DNA of 39,144 bases from Prorocentrum cordatum. Its lineage: Eukaryota; Sar; Dinophyceae; Prorocentrales; Prorocentraceae. The notes below the pieces were generated by a model. It ran no database searches, had not been told where the DNA came from, and saw only the letters and a list, made by a program, of their open reading frames with translations. The translations under genes were made by a program, and so were the position numbers. Shown in pieces: positions 9,741-20,889 of this stretch (its first letter is position 1; every line of letters begins with the position of its first letter). The stretch lies in the NCBI GenBank assembly GCA_963575745.1, contig CAUYUJ010003964.1, positions 35,001 to 74,144 on the forward strand. The letters are read 5' to 3'.

Positions 9741-10320
9741 AGCCAACGCTCGAGCGGGAGCCTCGTTTTTCGAGAAAATGTAGCTGGCGTGACGCGAGAG
9801 CGCACGGAATCGCTTCTGGAGATCAACAGTAATCATTCCTTTCAAATGAATATTGAACAAAGGCTCCCGCCTGATACTTCCTCGCAGTGTACTGATAAAT
9901 CGCACTCTCGCACGGGACTTCCTTATGACAGTGTCTGCAGGTATCGCGCTCTCGCGTAAGACTTCATCGCAATGTATTCAGACGCCGCGCCCTCGATACT
10001 CAGGAATTACGCTCTCGCTTTGGCCTGTCCTCGCGATTAATTTGGGAATCGCGCTATCACTCGAGAGCTCCTCGCGATGCATGCAGGACGCTCGCTTCAG
10101 CAACCCGCCTGTTCGACCTGGCCGCCTGGGCTTGCCTTCCCGACCCGCCCGTCCGGGCCTACCCGCCCGATCTACCCGTCTGGCTCTGCCACCTGTTCTC
10201 TGCTCGTGGCCCCCCTCCTGCTACTCTTTCTCTCTCTCTCTCTCTCTTGTGCTCCATCCTCCTCTCTCCCCCTTGTCACTTCTTTCCATCCGTCCTTTAT
10301 TCCCCTGCCGTAGGGGCTGC
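9741..10320. other. Degenerate inverted fragments of the 138-bp repeat and a CT-rich stretch
   Basis: Between about 9860 and 10090, pieces such as CGCTCTCGCACGGGACTTCCT are reverse complements of the 138-bp unit. Positions 10100-10320 are pyrimidine-rich, with a (TC)n run at about 10225-10247. No gene is seen. Confidence 0.6.
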
Positions 10321-10324
10321 ACGA

Positions 10325-10441
10325 AATACACGCTGCAGGTAAGAAAGCTGTACCCCCTAGTGGAGCACGATCGAAGACGAATAGGGCGAGTATCGATGGT
10401 TTGGGGTATACGTGTTGAATGGCACGCAAGCAGATAAGAGC
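10325..10441 (-). repeat. Right arm of an imperfect inverted repeat
   Basis: The reverse complement of this segment aligns with 9196-9310 through CTGTTCGCTCTTA, CGTATACCCC, CCATCGATAC and ATTCGTCTTCGAT. A TTG-rich tract follows immediately outside, mirroring the CAA tract outside the left arm. Confidence 0.75.
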
Positions 10442-10458
10442 GAACAGCCTGAAAATTA

Positions 10459-10546
10459 GTGTTGTTGCTGCTGCTGCTGGTGTTGTTGCTGCTGCTGTTG
10501 CTGTTGTTGGTGATATTGGTGTTGTTGGTGTTGCTGTTGCTGGTTT
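10459..10546 (+). repeat. (TTG/CTG)n microsatellite
   Basis: Interrupted TTG, CTG and GGTGTTG units. It is the mirror partner of the CAA tract at 9150-9187. Confidence 0.93.
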
Positions 10547-11020
10547 GGACTTTCAGGAATTCCACAAGCTTGGCCAAGAAGGCTTGCTGGAAACGCATGT
10601 CCACCAAACCCTAGTATACACCGTGTTGTGTTGTTTTTGTTTGCAGGTCTGGGATGCCACCGAACCCTACTGTACACAGGTTTTGTTTGGTGTTTCTGGT
10701 GTTTAAGAGGTCCGCGCATTTGGCCAGGAAGGCTTGCGGGAGGAGCATGTCCGCCAAACCCAACTATACACATGGCGTTTGGCTTCTCTTGGCCTCGGAT
10801 ACCCCCGTTTGGGTTTGTGCTGTTTCTTTCCATGGGGGCCGCAAACTTGGCCCGGCCAAAATGCGCGGACCTTTTCAACACCACAAAAAATGACAACTGT
10901 GTATAGTACGAATTGCTGGGATGCTCGGACAAAAACAAACATTAGCATGGCGAAGGGCCAACCATATGCAGTTGTGGGTACCGTCGTTGTGAGTACTGCC
11001 GCCGTTGGATCTTCTTTTGG
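10547..11020. repeat. Dispersed CCACC-AAACCCTACTATACACAGG motif cluster
   Basis: Plus-strand copies lie near 10606-10625, 10655-10681 and 10753-10772, with a minus-strand copy near 10899-10914. Each is embedded in about 60 bp of weaker similarity including TTGGCCAGGAAGGCTTGC. Other copies lie near 8850-8870, 8907-8925, 12611-12640 (minus), 22838-22856 and 22890-22908. The motif is commonly followed by TTG, GT or TTTTG simple sequence. Confidence 0.7.
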
Positions 11021-12490
11021 GGCCACGAACTGCGTGAGGGGTGTGCCGAAATGTGGCGGGATCCCAACTGGGCCACGACACGTGTAAGGGGTGCACTGTC
11101 ATGGGGGTGGAACCGCATGCGGGCGCTGCCGCTGGGGCCCTCGGTGGAACCCCCCAATTGGGGCCACGACACGTGTGAGGGGTGCACCGACCTGGGGGTG
11201 GAACCGCATGCGGGCGCTGCCGCTGGAGCCTTCGGTGGAGCCCCCCAATGGGACCACGAAACGTGTGAGGGGTGTGCCGAAATCGGTGGTGGAACCGCAT
11301 GCGGGCGCTGCCGCTGGAGCCTTCGGTGGAACTCCCCCTGGCGCCACGAGACGTGCGAGAGATTTGCCGAAATGGACGGTGGAACCGCATGCGGGCGCTG
11401 CCACTGGGGCCCTCGGTGGAATTCCCTATGGAGCCGCGAACTGTGCAAGGGGTGTGCCGAAATCGACGGTTGAACTGCGTGCGGGCGCTGTCACTGGGGC
11501 CTTGGGTGGAGCTCCCTATGGGACCACGAAACGTGTGAGGGGTGTGCCGAGAAGGGAGTGGAACCGCATGCGGACGCTGCCACTGCGGCCTTCCGTGGAG
11601 TTCCCTATGGGGCCACGAACCGTGTAAAAGGCGCACCGAGATGGCGGGTGGAACCGCTTCGGTGGAGCTCCCTGTGCCAACGCGACGTGTAAATGGGTGT
11701 GCCGGACTGGGGGTGGAACTGCATGCGGGCAATGTCACTGGAGCCTTGGGGCTCCCGACGGGGCCACGAAAATGTGAGGGGTGCACCGAAATTGAGGGTG
11801 GAAAAGCATGCGGGCGCCGCCTGTGGACCTTCGGTGGAGCTCCCTATGGGGCCACGAAACGAGTGAGAGATGCACCGAAATCGGAATGGAACCGCATGCG
11901 GGTGCTGCCATTGGGGCCTGAGGTGGAGCTCCCTATGACCCACGAAACGTGTGAGGTGTGCCGAAGTGGAGGGCGGTACTGCATGCGGGGGTGCTGCCAG
12001 TAGGGCCTTGGGTGAAGCTCCCTGAGGGGCCACGAAACGTGTGAGGATTGTGCCGAAATGTGGCGGGGCCGCCATGCGGGCGGTGCCACTGGGGCCTTAG
12101 GTGGAGCTCCCAATGGGGCCACGACACGTGCAAGGGGTGCACCGACATGGGGGTGGAACCGCATGCGGGCGCTGCCGCTGGGGCCCTCGGTGGAACCCCC
12201 CAATGGGGCCACTACACGTGTGAGGGGTGCACCGACATGGGGGTGGAACCGCCGCATGCGGGCGCTGCCGCTGGAGCCTTCGGTGGAGCCCCCCAATGGG
12301 ACCACGAAACGTGTGAGGGATGTGCCGAAATCGGTGGTGGAACCGCATGCGGGCGCTGCCTCTGGAGCCTTCGGTGGAACTCCCGATGGAGCCACGAAAC
12401 GTGTGAAGGGCGCACCGAAATCGGAGTGGAACCGCATGCGGGCGCTGCCACTGGGGCCTTCGGTGGAGCTCCCTACGGGGCAACGAAACG
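11021..12490 (+). repeat. 90-bp minisatellite, about 16 copies
   Basis: The period is 89-90 bp: GGCCACGA landmarks at 11161, 11251, 11341, 11431, 11521 and 11610. Each unit contains GAAACGTGTGAGGGGTG, a CCGAAAT or CCGACATGG variant, the 10-bp palindrome CCGCATGCGG, and CGGTGGAGCTCCCTATGGGG. Shortened units occur: near 11640 the palindrome half is missing. Long frames on both strands exist because 90 is a multiple of three. They are Cys/Gly/Arg-rich repeat translations. Confidence 0.93.
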
Positions 12491-12650
12491 CTGTACTTGG
12501 TGCGGAGGGCAAAGGCAGGGATGGGAGAATGAGGAGGGGGCAGCGGGATGAGGAACGCGGGTCGCTCTCTTCAAAACGAGGACCCAGCACCACAGGAAAG
12601 TTAGGAAAAAACTGTGCGTAGTAGGATTCGGTGGTATCACAGACCGAAAC
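12491..12650. other. Junction between minisatellite and CAA-headed unit
   Basis: A G/A-rich stretch, then at 12611-12640 a minus-strand copy of the CCACCGAATCCTACTA motif immediately before (CAA)n. No gene is seen. Confidence 0.6.
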
Positions 12651-12654
12651 AACC

Positions 12655-12722
<68 letters not shown>

Positions 12723-13475
12723 CATTTTACCCGAACGCTCAGTGTTCTCACCAGTGCCAGGGTTTTCATGCGACGCGAGACAATACCCCCACTTCGTGGG
12801 GGGGCAGTTCAAGCTCTACCAAATATCCAAACGACTCTTCGCGACCACCCAAACCCAGCTTCCCGCCCTATGACGTTGGGACACTTCACTTCGTGGCGTG
12901 CGGACGACCGTGGCTACTACACTGGCGTGGGGTACACACCCACAGAATTTCGGCGTGCGCGCGCGAAGAAAAAACGAATGTGTCCCGCATGATATTATTT
13001 GACAGGGATGATGGCCCTGGCAGGTGCGCAACCGTTGTCGCAGAAATTCGAGCTCGCAAAAGCCCGTTTGACAAAATTGTTTAAAAAGTGTTGGTTTTCC
13101 TGCGAATCCGCAAGAGCGTGCGGAAGGACATTTTGACATTTTTTATTAAAAAACCATTGGGTTTTTGATGTTTTTATGTTAAAATCGTTACGAAACCTAA
13201 GGTTTTGGAAGGATTTCGTCTTGCGCGCACGAATGTCCACTTTACCTTATTTTTTGCAAGGGATTCTTGCAATTTGATCAAGTAAGAACAAGAATTTTCA
13301 TTTTATAGTGTTTTTTGCAAGGGAAAGCGGGGGGGAACAAAACAACCGGATCCGGTACTAATCGTTTTGCCTGAGACTTCCTCACGAAAATGATGAAAAT
13401 GAGGCTGCGGCCTAGGCGCGGCGGGGGGGTCGTGCACCAGGGGTCCCAACAATAATTATTCTTAAGTAGAAATAA
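12651..13475 (+). repeat. ~850-bp unit, copy U1
   Basis: (CAA)n at 12651-12720 leads into GTTCTCACCAGTGCCAGGG and a CCCCCAC-TTC-GTGGGGG hairpin (12786-12802). GGACACTTCACTTCGTGGC, AAAGCCCGTTTGACA, TTTTTGATGTTTTTATGTT, AAGGTTTTGGAAGGATTTCG and a tail ending in AATAATTATTCTTAAG complete it. The same order of blocks recurs in U2-U4, which lie 3.3 kb downstream. U1 is the most diverged copy. Confidence 0.88.
12786..12802. other. Conserved 7-bp-stem hairpin in U1
   Basis: CCCCCAC-TTC-GTGGGGG. The stem is identical in U2-U4, where the loop is TTT. A GTTCAAGCTCTACC block follows it in every copy. Confidence 0.85.
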
Positions 13476-13785
13476 TGTTCAACAACGACGACAATAACAA
13501 CATCAACAACAGCAGCAATAACAACCACAACAACAACGCAAGGACACTCTCTCAGGCCACCCCGGCGGGGCCCGTGGGTGTGTCCTCGCCCCCGGGGCGA
13601 GCGCACTGCCCCAGGCCACACGTTGCAGTTGTTGCCCCCGGGGGGGGGGAGCAACGCGCAACACCTCTGTCATACGCTAACGTAAATCTATATGTGTTTC
13701 CGAACTCCGTTGGCTCCCTTACTGTTCCCCGCGCACTCCTGTGTCCGAAAACCGACCACGCGCCAGCGAGGCCAGCTCCTCCTCC
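13476..13785. other. Degenerate CAA-rich start and unassigned sequence
   Basis: Positions 13476-13545 are an interrupted CAA/AAC tract, as would head another ~850-bp unit. The unit does not follow; unassigned GC-rich sequence leads into the 53-bp satellite. No coding signal. Confidence 0.6.
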
Positions 13786-16165
13786 TCATAGGACTCCTAT
13801 GGAATCGCGCAGGACCCTGTAAGGATCCTATAAGATCCCTATAGGACTCCTATGGAATCGTGCCGGACCCTGTAAGGATCCTATAGGATCCCCTAGGGTT
13901 CCTATGGAAACGTGCAGGACCGTGTAAGGATCCTATAAGATCCCTCCAGGGTTCCTATGGAATCGTGCAGGACCCTGTAAGGATCCTATGGGATCCCTCT
14001 AGGGTTCCTATGGAATCGTGCAGGGCCCTGTAAGGATCCTATAGGATCCCTATAGGATTCCGATGGAATCGTGCAGGACCCTGTAAGGATCCTAGAGGAT
14101 CCCTCTACGGTTCCGATGGAATCGGGCAGGACCCTGTAAGGATCCTACGAGATCCCTCCAGGGTTCCTATGGAATCGTGCAAGACCCTGTAAGGATCCTA
14201 TGGGATCCCTCTAGGGTTCCTATGGAATCGCGCAGGACCCTGTAAGGATCCTATAGGTTCCTCCTCTATAGGACTCCGATGGAATCGTGCAGAACCCTGT
14301 AAGGTTCCTATCGGATCCCTCTAGGGTTCCTATGGAATCGTGCAGGACCCTGTAGGGTCCTATAGGATCCCTATAGGATTCCTATGGAGCCGTGCAGGAC
14401 CCTGTAAGGATCCTATACGCTCCCTATAGGATTCCTATGGAATCGTGCAGGACCGTGTAAGGATCCTATAAGATCCCTATGGGGTTCCGATGGAATCCTG
14501 CAGGGCCCTGTGAGGATCCTATAGGACCCTAATGCAGGTTCCGATGGAATCCTGTAGGACCCTGTAAGGATCCTATAGGATCCCTATAAGGTTCCTATAG
14601 ACCCGTGCAGGACCCTGTAAGGATCCTATAAGCTCCCTATAGGCTTCCCATAGAATCGTGCAGGTTCCTGTAAGGATCCTATAAGATCCCTATGGGGTTC
14701 CGATGGAATCCTGCAGGGCCCTGTGAGGATCCTATAGGACCCTAATGCAGGTTCCGATGGAATCCTGTAGGACCCTGTAAGGATCCTATAGGATCCCTAT
14801 AAGGTTCCTATAGACCCGTGCAGGACCCTGTAAGGATCCTACGAGATCCCTCCAGGGTTCCTATGGAATCGTGCAGGACCCTGTAAGGATCCAATAAGAT
14901 CCCTCTAGGGTTCTTATGGAATCGTGCAGGACCCTGTCAGGATCCTATCGGATCCCTATAGGCTTCCCATAGAATCGTGCAGGACCCTGTAAGGATCCTA
15001 CAGGATCCCTCTAAACTTTCAATGGGGACATGTTGGGCCCTGTCAGGATCCTAGAGGATCCTTCTAGGGTCCCGATGGAATCGTGCAGGACCCTGTAAGG
15101 ATCCTAGAGGATCCCTCTAGGGTTCCTATGGAAACGCACAGGAATCTGTAAGGATCCTACGGGATCCCTCTGAGGCTCCGATGGGATCGTGCAAGACCGT
15201 GTAAGGATCCTATAGGTTCCTCCTTATAGTACTCCTATGGAATCATGCAGGACCTGTAAGGATCCTATGATATTCCTATAGGATTCCGATGGAATCGTGC
15301 AGGACCCTGCACGGACCCTATAGGATCCCTATAGGATTCCTATGGAATCGCGCAGGACCCTGTAAGGATCCTATAGGATCCCTTTAGGGTTCCTATAGAA
15401 TCGTGCAGGACCCTGTAAGGATCGTATAGGGTCCCTATAGAGTTCCGATGGAATCCTGCAGGGCCCTGTGAGGATCCTACCAGATCCCTATAGGGTTCCG
15501 ATGGAATTCTGTAGGGCCCTGTAAGGATCCTATAAGACCCCTATAGGATTCTTATAGAATCGCGCAGGACCCTGTGCGGATCCTATGGGATCCCTATAGG
15601 GTTCCTATGGGATCGTGCAGGACCCTGTAAGGATCCGATAGGATCCCGATAGGGTTCCTATGGAATCGCGCAGGGCCCTGTAAGGATCTTATAAGATTCC
15701 TCGAGGGTTCCTAAGGAAACCTACTGGACCCTGTAAGGATCTTATAGGATCCCTCCAGGGTTCCTGTGGAATCGCGCAGGACTTTGAAAGGAACCTATAG
15801 GATCCCTCTTGGGCCCTGATGGACTCACGCAGGACCCTGTAAGGATCGGATGGGATCCCTCCAGGGTTCCGATGGAATCGTGCACGACTCTGTAAGGATC
15901 CGATGGGATCCCTATAAGGTGTTCCTATGGAATCGTGCAGGACCCTGTAAGGATCCGATAGGTTCCTCCTTATAGGACTCTGATGGAATCGTGCAGGACC
16001 CTGTAAGGATCTTATATGTTCCTCCTTATAGGACTCCGATGGAGTCGTGCAGGACCCTGTAAGGATCCGATAGGATCCCTATAGGATTCCGATGGAACCG
16101 TGCAGGACCCTGTAAGGATCCTATAGGCTCCCTCTACGGTTCCGATGGAATCGTGCAGGACCCTG
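13786..16165. repeat. 53-bp BamHI-type satellite, about 45 copies
   Basis: Successive GGAATCG landmarks near 13801, 13854 and 13906 give a period of 52-53 bp. A typical unit contains TGGAATCGTGCAGGACCCTG, TAAGGATCCTATAGGATCC and CTATAGGGTTCC. GGATCCTATAGGATCC is a perfect 16-bp palindrome with two BamHI sites. Units vary by substitutions and a few indels. Stop codons in every frame leave essentially no ORFs, so this is clearly non-coding. Confidence 0.96.
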
Positions 16166-16585
16166 CAGAGGGGTGTGCCAAAATGATCCTCGAGAGGGGT
16201 GTGCCATAATGAAGCCTCTGAGGAGCTCTCTGTGGAGCCAGGGCCACGATCCTCGAGAGGGGTGTGCCGAAATAAAGCCTCGGTGGAGCTCCCTGTGGGG
16301 CCAGGGCCACGATCCGTGAGAGGGGCGCGCCGAAATCAAACTTCGGTGGAGCTCCCTGTGGGGCCAGGGCCACGATCCTCGAGAGGGGTGTGCCGAAATG
16401 GAGCCTCGGTGGAGCCCCCTGTGGGGCCAGGGCCACGATCCGTGAGAGGGGTGCGCCGAAACCAAGCTTCGGTGGAGCTCACTGAGCCACGATCCTCGAG
16501 AGGGGTGTGCCCAAATCAAACCTCGGTGGAGCTCCCTGTGGGGCCAGGGCCACGATCCGTGAGAGGGGTGCGCCCTTTGGGGCCT
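16166..16585 (+). repeat. 62-bp minisatellite with alternating unit types
   Basis: Units share GAGAGGGGTGTGCCGAAAT and CGGTGGAGCTCCCTGTGGGG with the 90-bp minisatellite but lack its GCATGC-containing part. After two initial A units (CACGATCCTCGAG; near 16175 and 16248), A and B (CACGATCCGTGAG) units alternate: B 16310, A 16372, B 16436, A 16491, B 16554. This gives a higher-order period of about 120 bp. Confidence 0.9.
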
Positions 16586-17640
<1,055 letters not shown>

Positions 17641-17645
17641 TGTTC

Positions 17646-17726
<81 letters not shown>

Positions 17727-18484
17727 TACTAGCACGTGGGGACACTCCGTTCTCACCAGTGCCAGGGTTTTCATAGGAGGCGGGCAATACCCCCACTTTG
17801 TGGGGGGGCCGGTTCAAGCTCTACCAAATTTCCAAACGACTCTTCGCCACCACCCACACCCAGCTTCCCGCCCTATGACGTTCGGACACTTCACTTCGTG
17901 GCATGCGGACGACCGTGGCTACTATTCAGGGCCCCGCGGCCGACGACGACGGCGTGCGCGCGCGAAGAAAAAACGAATGTGTCCCGCATGGTATTATTTG
18001 ACAGGGATGATGGCCCTGGCAGGTGCGCAACCGTTGTCGCAGAAGTTCGAAAAAGTTGCTCGCAAAAGCCCGTTTGACAGAAATGTTTAAAAAGTGTTGG
18101 GTTTCCTACGAATCCGCAAGAGCGCGCGGGATGAGATTTTGACATTTTTTTGTTGAAAAACCATTGGTTTTTTGATGTTTTTATGTTAAAATCGCTTCCG
18201 AACACTAAGCTTTTGGAAGGATTTCGTCTTGCGCGCGCGAATGTCCACTTTACCTTATTTTTTGCAAGGGATTCTTGAAATTTGATTATATTAGAACAAG
18301 AAATGTCATTTTATAGTGTTTTTTGCAAGGGAAAACGGATTACAACAAAACAACCGGATCTGGACCCCATCCACTTTTCTGAAGCTTTCGCGAAAAAATG
18401 ATGAAAATGTAGCTGCGGCCTAGGCGCGGCGGGGGGGCCGTGCACCAGGGGTCCCAACAATAATTATTCTTTAGAATTAATAAT
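17641..18484 (+). repeat. ~850-bp unit, copy U3
   Basis: (CAA)n at about 17641-17724, hairpin at 17790-17806. The body differs from U2 by only a few substitutions (for example near 18145 and 18196), implying recent tandem duplication. Confidence 0.93.
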
Positions 18485-19380
18485 GTTCAACAACAACAAT
18501 TACTAGCACGTGGGGACACTCCGTTCTCACCACTGCCAGGGTTTTCATACGACGCCCGCCAATACCCCCACTTTGTGGGGGGGCCGGTTCAAGCTCTACC
18601 ACATTTCCAGACGACTCTTCGCCACCACCCACACCCAGCTTCGTTCGGACACTTCACTTCGTGGCCTGCGGACGACCGTGGCTACTACACTGGCGCATGG
18701 GTGCAGTGACTTGTTGTGGTAACATTTTCTGGACGCTAGCTTAGTATACGACTTTTCCCCCTGTTCCAACACTGGACACCTGTACTGGTTTTTTGGTGGT
18801 AACGTGTTCCTGACGCTAGAATAGGAAACCACGGTACACCAGTACGACGCCGGTACTGTCTGTAGGAGAAGTTCGAAACACATGAAACACACCGGACGAC
18901 CACGGTAGGTGCGCAACCGTTGTTGGAGAAGTTCGAAGCACATGAAAAAGTGGCTCGCAAAAGCCCGTTTGACAGAAATGTTTAAAAAGTGTTGGGTTTC
19001 CTACAAATCCGCAAGAGCGCGCGGGATGAAATTTTGACACCTTTTTTTGGAACAACCATTGGTTTTTTGATGTTTTTATATTAAAATCGCTACGAACACT
19101 AAGGTTTTGGAAGGATTTCGTCTTGCGCGCGCGAATGTCCACTTTACCTTATTTTTTGCAAGGGATTCTTGAAGTTTGGTTATGTTAGAACAAGAAATGT
19201 CCACTTTGCCTTATTTTTTGCAAGGGAAAACCGATCGTAACAACACAACCGGATCTGGATGACATCGTTTTGCTGAGACTTCCTCACGAAAATGATGAAA
19301 ATGAGGCTGCGGCCTAGGCGCGGCGGGGGGGCCATGCACCAGGGGTCCCAACAATAATTATTCTTAAGAAGTAATAATGT
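18485..19380 (+). repeat. ~850-bp unit, copy U4
   Basis: It begins with only a few CAA units; hairpin at 18565-18581. A segment of about 200 bp near 18690-18900 differs from the other units and contains two copies of a GTAACNTNTTCTGGACGCTAG-like phrase. The right end again reads CCCAACAATAATTATTCTT, followed by the next CAA tract. Confidence 0.88.
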
Positions 19381-19382
19381 TC

Positions 19383-19445
<63 letters not shown>

Positions 19446-19515
19446 AACTATGACAACAATAGCAACAAACAGCAGCAACAACAACAACAGCAACAGCAAC
19501 AACAACAACAACAGA
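19381..19515 (+). repeat. (CAA)n / (CAG/CAA)n tract
   Basis: Pure CAA to about 19443, then an interrupted CAA/CAG array to about 19513. Poly-Asn, Gln and Val frames here are repeat translations. Confidence 0.95.
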
Positions 19516-20748
19516 CACTCCCAGAAACGGCAATCTTTGCACGAAAACGCCCAAAACGGCAATCTGAGCACCGAAACGCCCAGAACGGCAATCTGAGCAC
19601 AGAAACCCCCAGAACGGCAAACTGAGCACGGAAACTCCCAGAACGGCAATCTGAGCACAGAAACCCCCAGAACGGCAATCTGAGCACGGAAACGCCCAGA
19701 ACGGCAATCTGACCACGGAAACGCCCAGAATGGCAATCTGACCACGAAAACACCCCAAACAGCAATCTGAGCACGGAAACGCCCAGAACAGCATTGTGGA
19801 AACGAAAACGCCCAGAACGGGAATCTCTGAGCACAGAAACACCGAAAACGGCAATCTGAGCACGAAAACGCCTAAAACGGCAATCCGAGCACGGAAACGC
19901 CCAGACAGGCAATCTGAGCACGGACACGCCCAAAACGGCAATCTGAGCACGAAGACGCCCAGAAGGGCAATCTGGGCACAGAAACGCCCAGAACGGCAAT
20001 CTGAGCACGGAAACGCCCAAAACGGCAATCTGAGCACGGAAACGCCCAGAACGGCAAAGTTTGCACGAAAACGCCCAGAACAGCACTCTGAGCACGAAAA
20101 CGCTCAGAACGGCAATCTGAGCACAGAAACGCTCAGAACGGCAATTTAAGCACGAAAACGCCCAAAACGGCAATCTATGCACGAAAACGCCCAAAACGGC
20201 AATCTGAGCACAGAAACCCCCAGAACGGCAAACTGAGCACGGAAACTCCCGGAACGGCAATCTGAGCACGGAAACGCCCAAAACGGCATCTGAGCACGGA
20301 AACGCCCAGAACGGCAATCTGAGCACAGACACCCCCGGAACGGCAATCTGAGCACCGAAACGCTCAAAACGGCAACCTGAGCACAGAAACGCCCAAAACG
20401 GCAATCTGAGCACGGAAACGCTCAGAACGGCAAAGTCTGCACGAAAACGCCCGAAACGGCAATCTGAGCACGAAAACGCCCAGAACGGCAATCTGAGCAC
20501 GAAAACGCCCAGAACGGCAATCTGAGCACGGAAACGCCCAGGACGGCAATCTGAGCACGGAAACGCACAGAACGGCAATCTGAGCACGAAAACGCCCAGA
20601 ATGGCAATCTAATCACGAAAGCCCCAGAACGGCAACCTGAGCACGGAAACACCCAGAACGGCACTCTGAGCAGGATAACGCCCCCAATTGCAAACAAAGC
20701 ACGAAATCGCTCAGAACAGCAAACGAGCACGGAAACGCCCAGAACGAA
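19516..20748 (+). repeat. 29-bp minisatellite, about 42 copies
   Basis: The unit is about 29 bp and contains GGCAATCTGAGCACGGAAAC followed by GCCCAGAAC, with head-to-tail copies and no unique spacers. The period is not a multiple of three, so any frame reads three phases in turn. The long minus-strand frame 19448-20587 is a by-product of the unit lacking stops in that orientation. Confidence 0.95.
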
Positions 20749-20889
20749 TTTCGAAATCTGCTGGTGTCTTCCCCCTGCTCCTCACTGGATCCATCCCAAC
20801 TACTCCCACCTCCTCTCTGATCCGCTCCTGGATAAGACAAGCGAAGATACTATTTTGCAGCACTTCCTCAGGCAAGGCAGTTCAAGAAA
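20749..20889. other. Unassigned spacer
   Basis: Non-repetitive sequence between the 29-bp array and the 3' end of the broken minus-strand gene. Nothing recognisable. Confidence 0.5.

Noticed and set aside
10875-12812. Long minus-strand frames of 303 and 322 codons
   Set aside because: Translations of the 90-bp minisatellite, whose period is a multiple of three.
19448-20587. 379-codon minus-strand Cys/Arg/Phe-rich frame
   Set aside because: It is a translation of the 29-bp minisatellite, cycling through three phases of the unit.
19516-20748. CRISPR array
   Set aside because: There are no spacers and no cas genes, and the sequence context is eukaryotic repeats.
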